Origin: Halanaerobium salsuginis
GTDB lineage: Bacteria > Bacillota > Halanaerobiia > Halanaerobiales > Halanaerobiaceae
DNA: 64,000 nt
NCBI RefSeq assembly: GCF_900114545.1
Contig: NZ_FOTI01000001.1
Span: 62,001-126,000 of the forward strand
Direction: 5' to 3'
The position numbers and the translations under genes are program-made. The notes below the pieces were generated by a model. That model ran no database searches. It was not told the DNA's origin and saw only the letters and a program-made list of their open reading frames with translations. The first letter of the stretch is position 1. Each line of letters starts with the position of its first letter. Of this stretch, positions 1 through 6,262 are shown piece by piece.

Positions 1-84
1 TCCCACCCCACTTAAGATTAAAATAATTAATAAACACCCTGTAATAAAAATAGCTAAGCTAGTGCTAGTTAAACTTTTTTTCAT
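1..84 (-). CDS. N-terminus of an exported or membrane protein (cut by window edge)
   Basis: Only the first 28 codons are in the window, read leftwards from the ATG at 84-82. The start is supported by a good ribosome binding site (GGGAGAAGG) just upstream. The peptide begins MKKSLTSTS and continues into a hydrophobic run ending at the window edge, so it is a signal peptide or membrane anchor. It contains a Cys at residue 17 (ITGC), but the hydrophobic stretch continues past it, so a lipoprotein is not clearly indicated. The function cannot be told from this fragment. It is divergent from the cyclophilin gene. Confidence 0.6.
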   Translation of the reverse strand, partial: MKKSLTSTSLAIFITGCLLIILILSGVG

Positions 85-182
85 TTAATCCTTCTCCCTT
101 CTTTTTGAAGCCTAAATTAATTTTAATTAATTATATAATCAATTGCTTTTAGCTGTCAATTACTTGAACTAATTAGCTGTAG

Positions 183-231
183 TTAAGTTTGATTAGTTTA
201 ATTTATCTTAAATTAAGTTGATTAGTTTAAT
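183..231. repeat. Short direct repeat in intergenic region
   Basis: Two near-identical copies, TTAAGTTTGATTAGTTTAAT (183-202) and TTAAGTTGATTAGTTTAAT (213-231), start 30 bp apart in the divergent intergenic region. They lie upstream of the ppiB promoter. They may be a regulator binding site, but the region is very AT-rich and chance is possible. Confidence 0.35.
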
Positions 232-256
232 CCTAAAGAAATAAAGGGCCTTAAAT

Positions 257-285
257 TTGTATTTTTAGCTTTAATTTAATATAAT
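257..285 (+). promoter_or_regulatory. SigA-type promoter of ppiB
   Basis: TTGTAT (257-262), a 17-bp spacer and a consensus TATAAT (280-285) lie about 40 bp before the cyclophilin start codon. The -10 is perfect and the -35 is moderate. Confidence 0.6.
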
Positions 286-326
286 TAAGGAAGTGAAAAT
301 CTAATTATTTAAGGAGAGGTGTTTTA

Positions 327-851
327 ATGAGTAAAAATCCAGAAGTAACAATTACAATGACTACTGGTGAAGAAATTAAAATTGAATTATTGCCAGAAAA
401 GGCAGAGAATACAGTCCGTAATTTTATTGAGTTAGCAGAAGCCGGTTATTATGATGGGCTTAAATTTCATCGGGTTATTCCTGGCTTTATGGTTCAGGGA
501 GGTTGCCCAGATGGTACTGGGATGGGTAATCCAGGTTATGCAATTAAGGGTGAATTTAGCAGTAATGGATATGATAACGATCTCGCTCATCAAAGAGGAA
601 TAATATCAATGGCTAGAAGTGCACAGCCAGATTCAGCTGGTTCTCAGTTTTTTATAATGCATCAAGATGCACCACATCTTGATGGCCAGTATGCTGCTTT
701 TGGTCAGGTTATTTCTGGGCTGGAAGTTGTAGATCAAATTGCTGCTGTAGAAACTGACCATAGAGATATGCCTAAAATAGATCAAATTATGGAAACTGTG
801 ACAGTAGAAACTTTTGATCAAGAATATGAACCAGCTGCTAAAATTAATTAG
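327..851 (+). CDS. ppiB: Peptidyl-prolyl cis-trans isomerase, cyclophilin type
   Basis: A 174-residue cytoplasmic cyclophilin that would catalyse cis-trans isomerisation of X-Pro bonds in folding proteins. It has no signal peptide. Family signatures are clear: FHRVIPGFMVQGG (catalytic Arg and the FxxxQGG core), SAGSQFFI, and LDGQYAAFGQV near residues 117-127. The length matches single-domain bacterial PpiB. The start is an ATG with AAGGAGAGG upstream. It is monocistronic, with its own promoter and a strong terminator. Confidence 0.93.
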   Translation: MSKNPEVTITMTTGEEIKIELLPEKAENTVRNFIELAEAGYYDGLKFHRVIPGFMVQGGCPDGTGMGNPGYAIKGEFSSNGYDNDLAHQRGIISMARSAQPDSAGSQFFIMHQDAPHLDGQYAAFGQVISGLEVVDQIAAVETDHRDMPKIDQIMETVTVETFDQEYEPAAKIN

Positions 852-866
852 TTTAATAGATAACTG

Positions 867-893
867 AAGCCGGCAGCTTACCGCCGGCTTTTT
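867..893 (+). terminator. Rho-independent terminator of ppiB
   Basis: AAGCCGGC (867-874) pairs with GCCGGCTT (883-890) across an 8-nt loop and is followed by a T run, 16 bp after the ppiB stop. Confidence 0.9.
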
Positions 894-931
894 ATTTTAT
901 TTAATAAATTATTTCAGAGAGGAAAATGATT

Positions 932-1498
932 ATGGAACCATTATATCGTAATAAATTATCTTCTCCTAGATTGGAGCTGCGAGTGCTTAAACCTGCTCAA
1001 GCGGACTTAGTTCTAGATTATTACCAGAGAAATAAATTATTTCTAAAAAAATGGTCAGCAGAAAGAGAAGCTTCTTTTTATACTATTACTGAACAGCAGA
1101 ATCAGCTGGCCGCTGATTTAACTTCTATTAGAAGAGGTCAGTTATATAGAGTCTGGATTTTTAAAAAGGCAGATCCAGCAAAAGTTATTGGGAGCATTTC
1201 ATTTAGTAATATTGTGCGCGGCTGTTTTCATTCCTGTTTTTTAGGTTACCAGCTGTCTCAATCAGAAGTTAAGCAGGGTTATATGACTGAAGCTTTGAAA
1301 ACAGCTATAAATTATGCTTTTTCTGATTTAAGGTTGCATAGAATAGAGGCTAATATTATGCCTGAGAATAAAGCATCTCTGCGAGTTGTAGAAAAATTAG
1401 GTTTTTATTGTGAGGGGTTGGCTAAAAACTATTTAAAGATTAATGGCAGTTGGCAAGACCATTTACATTTAGTTTTACTAAATCATAATGTAGAATAA
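932..1498 (+). CDS. GNAT family N-acetyltransferase (RimJ/RimL-like)
   Basis: About 188 residues with the pattern of the RimJ/RimL (Acetyltransf_3) branch of GNAT enzymes, which move an acetyl group from acetyl-CoA to a protein N-terminus or a small amine. Visible features are SPRLELRVLKPAQADLVLDYY at the N-terminus in two segments, a central beta strand with GYQLSQSEVKQGYMTEAL (acetyl-CoA loop) and RIEANIMPENKASLRVVEKLGF near the C-terminus. Two ATGs are possible. The one at 932 sits 9 nt after GAGAGG and is preferred to 926, which is too close to it. The substrate is unknown. Confidence 0.85.
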   Translation: MEPLYRNKLSSPRLELRVLKPAQADLVLDYYQRNKLFLKKWSAEREASFYTITEQQNQLAADLTSIRRGQLYRVWIFKKADPAKVIGSISFSNIVRGCFHSCFLGYQLSQSEVKQGYMTEALKTAINYAFSDLRLHRIEANIMPENKASLRVVEKLGFYCEGLAKNYLKINGSWQDHLHLVLLNHNVE

Positions 1499-1552
1499 TC
1501 AGATAATTAAAAGAAAATATATTAGTAATTTGCCAAAAAAAGGGATTGGACA

Positions 1553-2089
1553 ATGGCTGCACAAATTCTTGTTGATAGTGCCTGTGACTTACCAGATAGT
1601 CTTGTAGCTGATTAGTCCAGAAGAATTTATAAATAGTTTTATTACAAGTGCTGCTAAAGGTGAAGCCTGTCTTTATCTTAGTTTTTCTTCGCAAATGTCA
1701 GGTGCTTATCAAACTGGTTGACCATCTATTTATGCTGGATAATTTGAAGGCTCTGCAAAAGGGAGGTCGAATTAGTAAGACTAAATATCTGTTAGGTAAT
1801 GTTTTACAGATAAAGCCAGTTTTAGATGTAGAAGCAGGAAAGATTGAAGTTATCGAGAAAATACCGGGTTCTAAAAAGGCTATTAATATAATGACCGAAC
1901 TATTTAAAGAAAAGAAGTTATAATTTAGATAAATAGCTAATTGCTATTACTCATGCAAATGATAGAGAAAAGGCTGAGGATTTAAAGCAAGAAATTGAGG
2001 CATCAGGTGGTCAAGTGTTTTTGGTTAAGCTAATTAGCAGTGTTTTGGTTAGCCATCTTGGTCAGGGTGGAATTAGAATATTTTTTTGA
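1553..2089 (+). pseudogene. Decayed DegV family (fatty-acid-binding) gene
   Basis: Four fragments in different frames together read as a shrunken DegV protein. The first is MAAQILVDSACDLPDSL (from 1553, stop at 1613-1615), which is the DegV N-terminus. The second is PEEFINSFITSAAKGEA with SFSSQMSGAYQT (1617-1721). The third, about 1717-1923, carries LQKGGRISKTKYLLGN and IKPVLDVEAGK, the most conserved DegV block. The fourth, about 1938-2089, reads ITHANDREKAEDLKQEI and SHLGQGGIRIFF, the C-terminus. At least two internal deletions of roughly 60 codons and several frameshifts separate them. Intact DegV is about 280 residues. The 91-codon open frame at 1648-1923 is a product of this decay and not a gene. 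Confidence 0.85.
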
Positions 2090-2110
2090 AGCAGTATCTT
2101 TTTTAAACTT

Positions 2111-2153
2111 AAAAACCCCCAAGAAACCTGAATTACCAGGGTAAACTTGGGGG
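2111..2153 (-). terminator. Terminator of tRNA-Leu(GAG)
   Basis: CCCCCAAG (2116-2123) pairs with CTTGGGGG (2146-2153). Read on the minus strand the hairpin is followed by TTTTTAAG, so it serves the minus-strand tRNA gene. The + side lacks a T run. Confidence 0.8.
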
Positions 2154-2176
2154 TAAATTATCTTATTAAATTTAAA

Positions 2177-2264
2177 TGGTGCCGAGGGCGGGATTCGAAC
2201 CCGCACGGTCTAAGCGACCACTAGCCCCTCAAGCTAACGCGTCTGCCAGTTCCGCCACCTCGGC
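2177..2264 (-). tRNA. tRNA-Leu (anticodon GAG)
   Basis: An 88-nt class II tRNA on the minus strand with acceptor GCCGAGG/CCTCGGC, encoded CCA, a long variable arm and TTCGAAT T-loop. The anticodon loop TTGAGGG gives GAG, reading CUC/CUU leucine codons. It has its own promoter and terminator. Confidence 0.96.
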
Positions 2265-2277
2265 ATCACAATTATAA

Positions 2278-2305
2278 ATTATACCATAAAAAATAATTTT
2301 GTCAA
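2278..2305 (-). promoter_or_regulatory. Promoter of tRNA-Leu(GAG)
   Basis: On the minus strand, TTGACA (2305-2300), a 16-bp spacer and TATAAT (2283-2278) match both consensus hexamers fully, 14 bp from the tRNA 5' end. Confidence 0.85.
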
Positions 2306-2459
2306 TATTTTTCTTTAATTATCTTTTTAAATCAAAAAATAAGAAAAAGAATTAAATTTATTTTAATTGCTTATCCTCTAAATTACTCTTTCTTTTGCAG
2401 GAATTGCAATTATAATCAAGAATATAAATTTAGAGAGGGAAATAGGGGAGGCAAATACA

Positions 2460-3719
2460 GTGTCAGAAGAAAATACTAATGATTCTAAAAAAGGTTATAA
2501 ATGGATTGGGGCTATTTTAATTGTCCTGCTTTTAATTTTTATTGGTATTGCCGGTTTTTATCTGGAACATGATTTTGGCAGAGTTAATAAAAATTCAGTT
2601 GAGCAAAGTGAAATAATTCAGCAGGGAGATCAAGAAACTGAAAATCAAAGTGAGCAGTCTGGAGCAGATAGCGGTGAGTCAATTTTAAATGATAATTCTG
2701 CAGTTCAATCTCAATCTGATTTAAATCTAAATAAAAATTCAGCTAATGACGTAATTAAAACAGATACAAGTACCAATGAAATAGAATCTGAAAATAGTAA
2801 AGATATTACATCAGCAGCAAAAGATGTTAAAAAAGAAAAACTGGCTGAAATAATTGAGCAGAATGAAGCTGGAAGCTTAGAGAGTGAAATTCTAAATCCA
2901 GAAAAAGTTAAATTAAAAGAAGATTTACAGAATAAAGATTATGAAATTCAGCATTCTTCGAATCAATCTGATCAGGAAACAGATAATCAAAGTGAAAAAT
3001 CAGTAAATAATTCTGATCTTGTTGAAAATAATAAAACTGAAGTTAAACAATCATTATTTGATCGTTTAATGAGTATAATTGGTTTAAATGAAGCAGAATT
3101 TGAACAAAATTTAAATATTCTATTTGTTGGGTTTGATGATGAAGCAAGTGTTTCGCTAGGCACTGTAGAGGCTGATTCGATTATGCTTGCTTACTTGCGA
3201 CCTAATGAGCATAAAATATTTTTAAAAAATATTGATCAAGATTTAATCTATCAAAAAAGAGCTTTAAAAGATTATCCAGAATCTGAGCTTAAAGAAGTGG
3301 TTAGAAATAATTTTGAATCTGAATTAAATAATTATGTTTATGTAAATTACCAGGGATTTGAAAAAGTAATAGATGAACTTGGTGGAATAGAGTTAAAATT
3401 AGCTGAGCCTTTGAAAATATCAGCGCTAGGACTTAATTTAAAAGCTGGTTCTAATATGTTATCAGGCAAGGAAGCTTTAAACTTTACCCGCTGGAAGGGA
3501 GGTAGTAAGTCAGATCGTTTAGCAAGGCAGAAAAAGGTAATTAATGCCGTGCTAGCAAAGTTAAGATCTAATAGTGTCTTATTTAACGTTAAAGATCTTT
3601 ATAATACTATAGTTAATAGTTATAATTCTGTTGAGACTGACATTGATCCAGTTCTGGCAGCCGAAATTTTTAACTATATTCATAAAAATAGTGATTTAAA
3701 GCTTGAATATATTGAATAA
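2460..3719 (+). CDS. LytR-CpsA-Psr (LCP) family protein, divergent
   Basis: 419 residues: a short cytoplasmic head, one membrane span (about 16-35), a Ser/Asn/Asp/Glu-rich linker (about 40-200) and a C-terminal LCP-like domain (about 215-410). LCP enzymes transfer lipid-linked wall or capsule polymers onto peptidoglycan. Family marks seen are NILFVGFDDEA, EADSIML, NYQGFEKVIDELGGIEL and SDRLARQKKVI. The usual Pro-Arg-Asp loop after the second strand reads LKNIDQDLI, so phosphate-contact residues appear lost and activity is uncertain. The linker holds an internal repeat, DQETENQSEQS near residue 57 and DQETDNQSEKS near 171. The start is GTG with GGGGAGG upstream. The acidic linker fits a surface protein of a halophile. 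Confidence 0.8.
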   Translation: MSEENTNDSKKGYKWIGAILIVLLLIFIGIAGFYLEHDFGRVNKNSVEQSEIIQQGDQETENQSEQSGADSGESILNDNSAVQSQSDLNLNKNSANDVIKTDTSTNEIESENSKDITSAAKDVKKEKLAEIIEQNEAGSLESEILNPEKVKLKEDLQNKDYEIQHSSNQSDQETDNQSEKSVNNSDLVENNKTEVKQSLFDRLMSIIGLNEAEFEQNLNILFVGFDDEASVSLGTVEADSIMLAYLRPNEHKIFLKNIDQDLIYQKRALKDYPESELKEVVRNNFESELNNYVYVNYQGFEKVIDELGGIELKLAEPLKISALGLNLKAGSNMLSGKEALNFTRWKGGSKSDRLARQKKVINAVLAKLRSNSVLFNVKDLYNTIVNSYNSVETDIDPVLAAEIFNYIHKNSDLKLEYIE

Positions 3720-3831
3720 GCTGGCGAATAAAGCTTGTTAAGAAAAAAATAACTGCAGTTGATTTTAGAAGTATTTGTGAGGATTAAGAATTTAAATTAG
3801 CTTAATAACTGATATCAACTAATATTTGTTT

Positions 3832-3860
3832 TTGACTTCAAGCAGCATTTTATATATACT
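3832..3860 (+). promoter_or_regulatory. Promoter of the five-tRNA cluster
   Basis: TTGACT (3832-3837), a 17-bp spacer and TATACT (3855-3860) lie about 43 bp before tRNA-Val. Confidence 0.75.
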
Positions 3861-3903
3861 AGTTATTGCTGACGCGGTAATTATAAATTTAATTTACTGC
3901 AGA

Positions 3904-3979
3904 GGGCGAATAGCTCAGTTGGGAGAGCACCTGCCTTACAAGCAGGGGGTCACAGGTTCGAGCCCTGTTTCGCCCACCA
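3904..3979 (+). tRNA. tRNA-Val (anticodon TAC)
   Basis: A 76-nt cloverleaf with acceptor GGGCGAA/TTCGCCC, anticodon stem CCTGC/GCAGG, loop CTTACAA and encoded CCA. First gene of a five-tRNA operon. Confidence 0.97.
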
Positions 3980-4036
3980 TTTTATTTAAGTCAGTTACAG
4001 TTACATATGGAAGTATTAGTAACTTCCCAGGAAAGT

Positions 4037-4113
4037 GGAGGTGTAGCGTAGCGGTTTAACGCGCCGGCCTGTCAAGCCGGAGATCGCGAGTTCAAATCTC
4101 GTCTCCTCCGCCA
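4037..4113 (+). tRNA. tRNA-Asp (anticodon GTC)
   Basis: A 77-nt cloverleaf with anticodon stem CCGGC/GCCGG, loop CTGTCAA, T-loop TTCAAAT and encoded CCA. The acceptor stem GGAGGTG/CTCCTCC pairs except for a T6-T67 mismatch. Confidence 0.95.
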
Positions 4114-4117
4114 TTAT

Positions 4118-4193
4118 GGTGGGATAGCTCAGTCGGTAGAGCAGAGGATTGAAAATCCTCGTGTCGACAGTTCGATTCTGTCTCCCACCACCA
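4118..4193 (+). tRNA. tRNA-Phe (anticodon GAA)
   Basis: A 76-nt cloverleaf with acceptor GGTGGGA/TCCCACC, anticodon stem GAGGA/TCCTC, loop TTGAAAA and encoded CCA. It is the presumed effector species for the pheS T-box. Confidence 0.97.
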
Positions 4194-4199
4194 TTTTTT

Positions 4200-4274
4200 G
4201 CGGGAATAGCTCAGTGGTAGAGCATCACGTTGCCAACGTGAGGGTCGCGAGTTCAAATCTCGTTTCCCGCTCCA
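4200..4274 (+). tRNA. tRNA-Gly (anticodon GCC)
   Basis: A 75-nt cloverleaf with acceptor GCGGGAA/TTCCCGC, anticodon stem TCACG/CGTGA, loop TTGCCAA and encoded CCA. Confidence 0.97.
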
Positions 4275-4293
4275 TTTTTTTATTTGCAGCCTG

Positions 4294-4368
4294 GGCGGCA
4301 TAGCCAAGTGGTAAGGCAGAGGACTGCAAATCCTTTATTCATCGGTTCAAATCCGATTGCCGCCTCCA
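4294..4368 (+). tRNA. tRNA-Cys (anticodon GCA)
   Basis: A 75-nt cloverleaf starting GGCGGCA, anticodon loop CTGCAAA, T-loop TTCAAAT and encoded CCA. Last gene of the cluster. Confidence 0.96.
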
Positions 4369-4384
4369 TAATACTTCGTGATCT

Positions 4385-4407
4385 AACAGCCATTTGGGCT
4401 GTTTTTT
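4385..4407 (+). terminator. Terminator of the tRNA cluster
   Basis: AACAGCC (4385-4391) pairs with GGCTGTT (4397-4403) across a 5-nt loop and is followed by TTTT. Confidence 0.85.
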
Positions 4408-4506
4408 GTATTTTGGGGTAATTATTTTTAGAGATTTTTAGTTCTGTATTGATATAAGTTTTAACTTAGTAGATTGTTAAATTAATGTTAAAGACTAATT
4501 TAAGGC

Positions 4507-4547
4507 TTGACTGGACTAACTTTTAAAGCTATTATATGATTATAATC
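4507..4547 (+). promoter_or_regulatory. Promoter with overlapping palindromic operator of arsR-arsC
   Basis: TTGACT (4507-4512), a 17-bp spacer and TATTAT (4530-4535) form the promoter. A perfect 10-bp palindrome GATTATAATC (4538-4547) lies at the expected transcription start and is a good place for ArsR autorepression. The position also shows that the ATG at 4536 cannot be the arsR start codon. Confidence 0.6.
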
Positions 4548-4574
4548 GAATATAATAATATAAGGATGAAAATA

Positions 4575-4949
4575 ATGGATCTAATGAAAGTTTTAAAAGC
4601 ATTATCTCATCAAAATAGAATTAGGATTTTAAACTTATTACAGAAACAGCAGCTTTGTGTCTGTGAAATAGAGAATATTATGCAGATAAATCAGTCAAAT
4701 GCTTCTCGCCATCTTAATAAGCTAAAGCAGGCTGGGCTTATTTATAGTAACCAGGCAGCACATTGGGTATATTATTATTTAAACAATAAATTAATAGCAG
4801 AGCATACGTTTCTTAATAATTTATTTACTGAAGAAACTCTTAATTTAGAAATTTGTCAATTAGATGAACTTCGTTTACAAAAATATAATAAAAGTAACTT
4901 AACTTGTGTTAATTTAAGTAATGATACTTCTATTTTAGATAAAATATAG
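4575..4949 (+). CDS. arsR: ArsR/SmtB family metalloregulator
   Basis: A winged-helix repressor of about 124 residues that would leave DNA on binding arsenite or antimonite. HTH features are KALSHQNRIRILNLL, the recognition segment INQSNASRHLNKLKQAGL, and a wing ending WVYYYL. The pair LCVCEIE matches the Cys-x-Cys metal-sensing motif of classical ArsR on helix alpha-3. The start is taken at ATG 4575, because 4536 overlaps the promoter. ATG 4566 is the alternative. arsC follows 65 bp downstream, probably in one transcript. The short C-terminal tail has additional Cys residues of unknown use. Confidence 0.85.
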   Translation: MDLMKVLKALSHQNRIRILNLLQKQQLCVCEIENIMQINQSNASRHLNKLKQAGLIYSNQAAHWVYYYLNNKLIAEHTFLNNLFTEETLNLEICQLDELRLQKYNKSNLTCVNLSNDTSILDKI

Positions 4950-5014
4950 AAAATAATGTTTTAGCTTATACTCAATAAATATTTTAAAGGATCAGATAAG
5001 AGGAGTGATAAATA

Positions 5015-5416
5015 ATGAAATATAAAGTAGCTTTTGTTTGTATTGGTAATTCTTGTCGTAGTCAAATGGCAGAAGGCTTTGCTAGGCATTATGGTAGTGA
5101 TGTTTTAGAAGTTTACAGTGCAGGTACAGACCCAGCAGATCAGGTAAAAGAAAATGCTATTAAAGCAATGGCAGAAGTGAATATTAATATTAATAATCAA
5201 TATCCAAAATTATTGGCTGATATACCAGATGAACTTGATATTTTAATTACTATGGGTTGTGGAGTAGAATGTCCTTATATTCCTTGTAAAATAAGAGAAG
5301 ATTGGGGCTTAGATGATCCAGCTGGTAAGCCAATTGAAGTATTTAGAGAAACAAGGGATGTAATTAAAGAAAAAGTAAAAAAATTAATTGCTCAGGCCAG
5401 ACAAGAAGATATCTAG
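5015..5416 (+). CDS. arsC: Arsenate reductase, thioredoxin-coupled LMW-PTPase type
   Basis: 133 residues that reduce arsenate to arsenite in the cytoplasm. The phosphatase-like P-loop is CIGNSCR, with catalytic Cys9 and Arg15. The redox relay is GCGVECPYIPC, with Cys82 and Cys91 matching the Cys82/Cys89 pair of Bacillus ArsC. EDWGLDDPAG is the conserved acid loop. Length is typical. A strong AGGAG site precedes the ATG. No arsenite pump (arsB/acr3) follows, so export must depend on a gene elsewhere. Confidence 0.93.
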   Translation: MKYKVAFVCIGNSCRSQMAEGFARHYGSDVLEVYSAGTDPADQVKENAIKAMAEVNININNQYPKLLADIPDELDILITMGCGVECPYIPCKIREDWGLDDPAGKPIEVFRETRDVIKEKVKKLIAQARQEDI

Positions 5417-5443
5417 ACTATAAAAATATATTTTAATTTTTGC

Positions 5444-5472
5444 TTGCCATTTACTATTTTTTATGATATATT
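5444..5472 (+). promoter_or_regulatory. Promoter upstream of tRNA-Lys
   Basis: TTGCCA (5444-5449), a 17-bp spacer and TATATT (5467-5472) lie about 75 bp before tRNA-Lys. A small hairpin falls between them. Confidence 0.45.
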
Positions 5473-5480
5473 TATTTATG

Positions 5481-5500
5481 GCTCAACAAACTGAGCTTTT
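5481..5500 (+). terminator. Weak terminator-like hairpin after arsC
   Basis: GCTCA (5481-5485) and TGAGC (5492-5496) are followed by TTTT. The stem is only five base pairs. Confidence 0.35.
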
Positions 5501-5547
5501 ATTTATGCTTTGTTTTTTTGCTGTTTGCAGAAAAATATTGTTATCGT

Positions 5548-5624
5548 AGACCATTAGCTCAATTGGCTAGAGCACCTGACTCTTAATCAGGGGGTTCAGG
5601 GTTCGAGTCCCTGATGGTCTACCA
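5548..5624 (+). tRNA. tRNA-Lys (anticodon CTT)
   Basis: A 77-nt cloverleaf with acceptor AGACCAT/ATGGTCT, anticodon stem CCTGA/TCAGG, loop CTCTTAA and encoded CCA. It reads AAG. Confidence 0.96.
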
Positions 5625-5655
5625 TTTCAACAAGCTTTTGGCGATAAATTTGTGC

Positions 5656-5684
5656 TTGACAAAGTATTGGACGATTGATATAAT
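5656..5684 (+). promoter_or_regulatory. Consensus promoter of tRNA-Leu(TAA)
   Basis: TTGACA (5656-5661), a 17-bp spacer and TATAAT (5679-5684) form a full consensus promoter, 36 bp before tRNA-Leu. Confidence 0.85.
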
Positions 5685-5720
5685 ACAAAATGTCGCAACA
5701 AAAACTTTATTTTATACCAG

Positions 5721-5809
5721 GCCGGGGTGGCGGAATTGGCAGACGCATCGGACTTAAAATCCGGTGGGAATTTATTCCCGTGTCGGTTCGAGCCCGACCC
5801 CCGGCACCA
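5721..5809 (+). tRNA. tRNA-Leu (anticodon TAA)
   Basis: An 89-nt class II tRNA with acceptor GCCGGGG/CCCCGGC, a long variable arm, anticodon loop CTTAAAA and encoded CCA. It reads UUA/UUG. Confidence 0.97.
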
Positions 5810-5813
5810 CTTT

Positions 5814-5837
5814 CCACATTTTTAGTGTGGTTTTTTT
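5814..5837 (+). terminator. Terminator of tRNA-Leu(TAA)
   Basis: CCACA (5814-5818) pairs with TGTGG (5826-5830) and is followed by seven T. Confidence 0.65.
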
Positions 5838-5863
5838 ATATTAAAAATTAAACTAAAAAATAT

Positions 5864-5892
5864 TTGACATTTAAGCTGAATAAGACTATAAT
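5864..5892 (+). promoter_or_regulatory. Consensus promoter of the thrS leader
   Basis: TTGACA (5864-5869), a 17-bp spacer and TATAAT (5887-5892), immediately upstream of the T-box leader. Confidence 0.85.
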
Positions 5893-5914
5893 TATAAAAA
5901 ATAATAATTAAATG

Positions 5915-6187
5915 CATTGAGGGAGAAGAGTAAATTTAGTAGATAGTTAACAGAGAACTGTGCCGGCGGCTGAAAGCACATAACCAATCACTGAATTGAA
6001 AACCACTCCTGAGCAGGCAGAAGGAACCAAGTATTTCTGCCCGGATAAACCGTTACCTTATCATTAAGTGAATAATAGAGTTGAAATTTAATTAAATTTT
6101 CTGTAGTAATTATTTTAATTTTATTATTAACTAGAGTGGAACCACGATATCCTTCGTCTCTATATTTTGAGATGAGGGATTTTTTGA
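5915..6187 (+). promoter_or_regulatory. T-box riboswitch, threonine specifier (ACC)
   Basis: A leader of about 270 nt whose transcription is governed by uncharged tRNA-Thr. The specifier codon ACC (6002-6004) follows GAAA and precedes ACTCCTGAGC, the conserved end of stem I. The T-box antiterminator core is AGAGTGGAACCACG (6133-6146), with the TGGA bulge at 6137-6140. The terminator CCTTCGTCTC (6151-6160) and GAGATGAGGG (6169-6178) forms a 10-bp stem followed by six T after one A. Class and specifier agree with the downstream thrS. TGGA would pair with a tRNA ending UCCA. Confidence 0.92.
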
Positions 6188-6262
6188 TTTTTTATAGTTT
6201 GTGTACTTAAAAGTTTAATTAATTTAAATAATTTAGCATAATCTTAATAGGAGGGAAATACA

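Noticed and set aside
1648-1923. An intact 91-residue protein
   Set aside because: Its first third is out-of-frame sequence and the rest is only the middle block of the decayed degV gene.
3826-4059. A + strand 77-codon frame before and across tRNA-Val and tRNA-Asp
   Set aside because: It overlaps two certain tRNA genes and the tRNA promoter.
4092-4307. Minus-strand 71-codon frame
   Set aside because: It runs antisense through tRNA-Asp, tRNA-Phe, tRNA-Gly and the start of tRNA-Cys and has no ribosome site; a chance frame.
4536-4574. Upstream ATG for arsR giving a 13-residue N-terminal extension
   Set aside because: It lies one base after the predicted -10 element and inside the palindromic operator, so it would not be transcribed.
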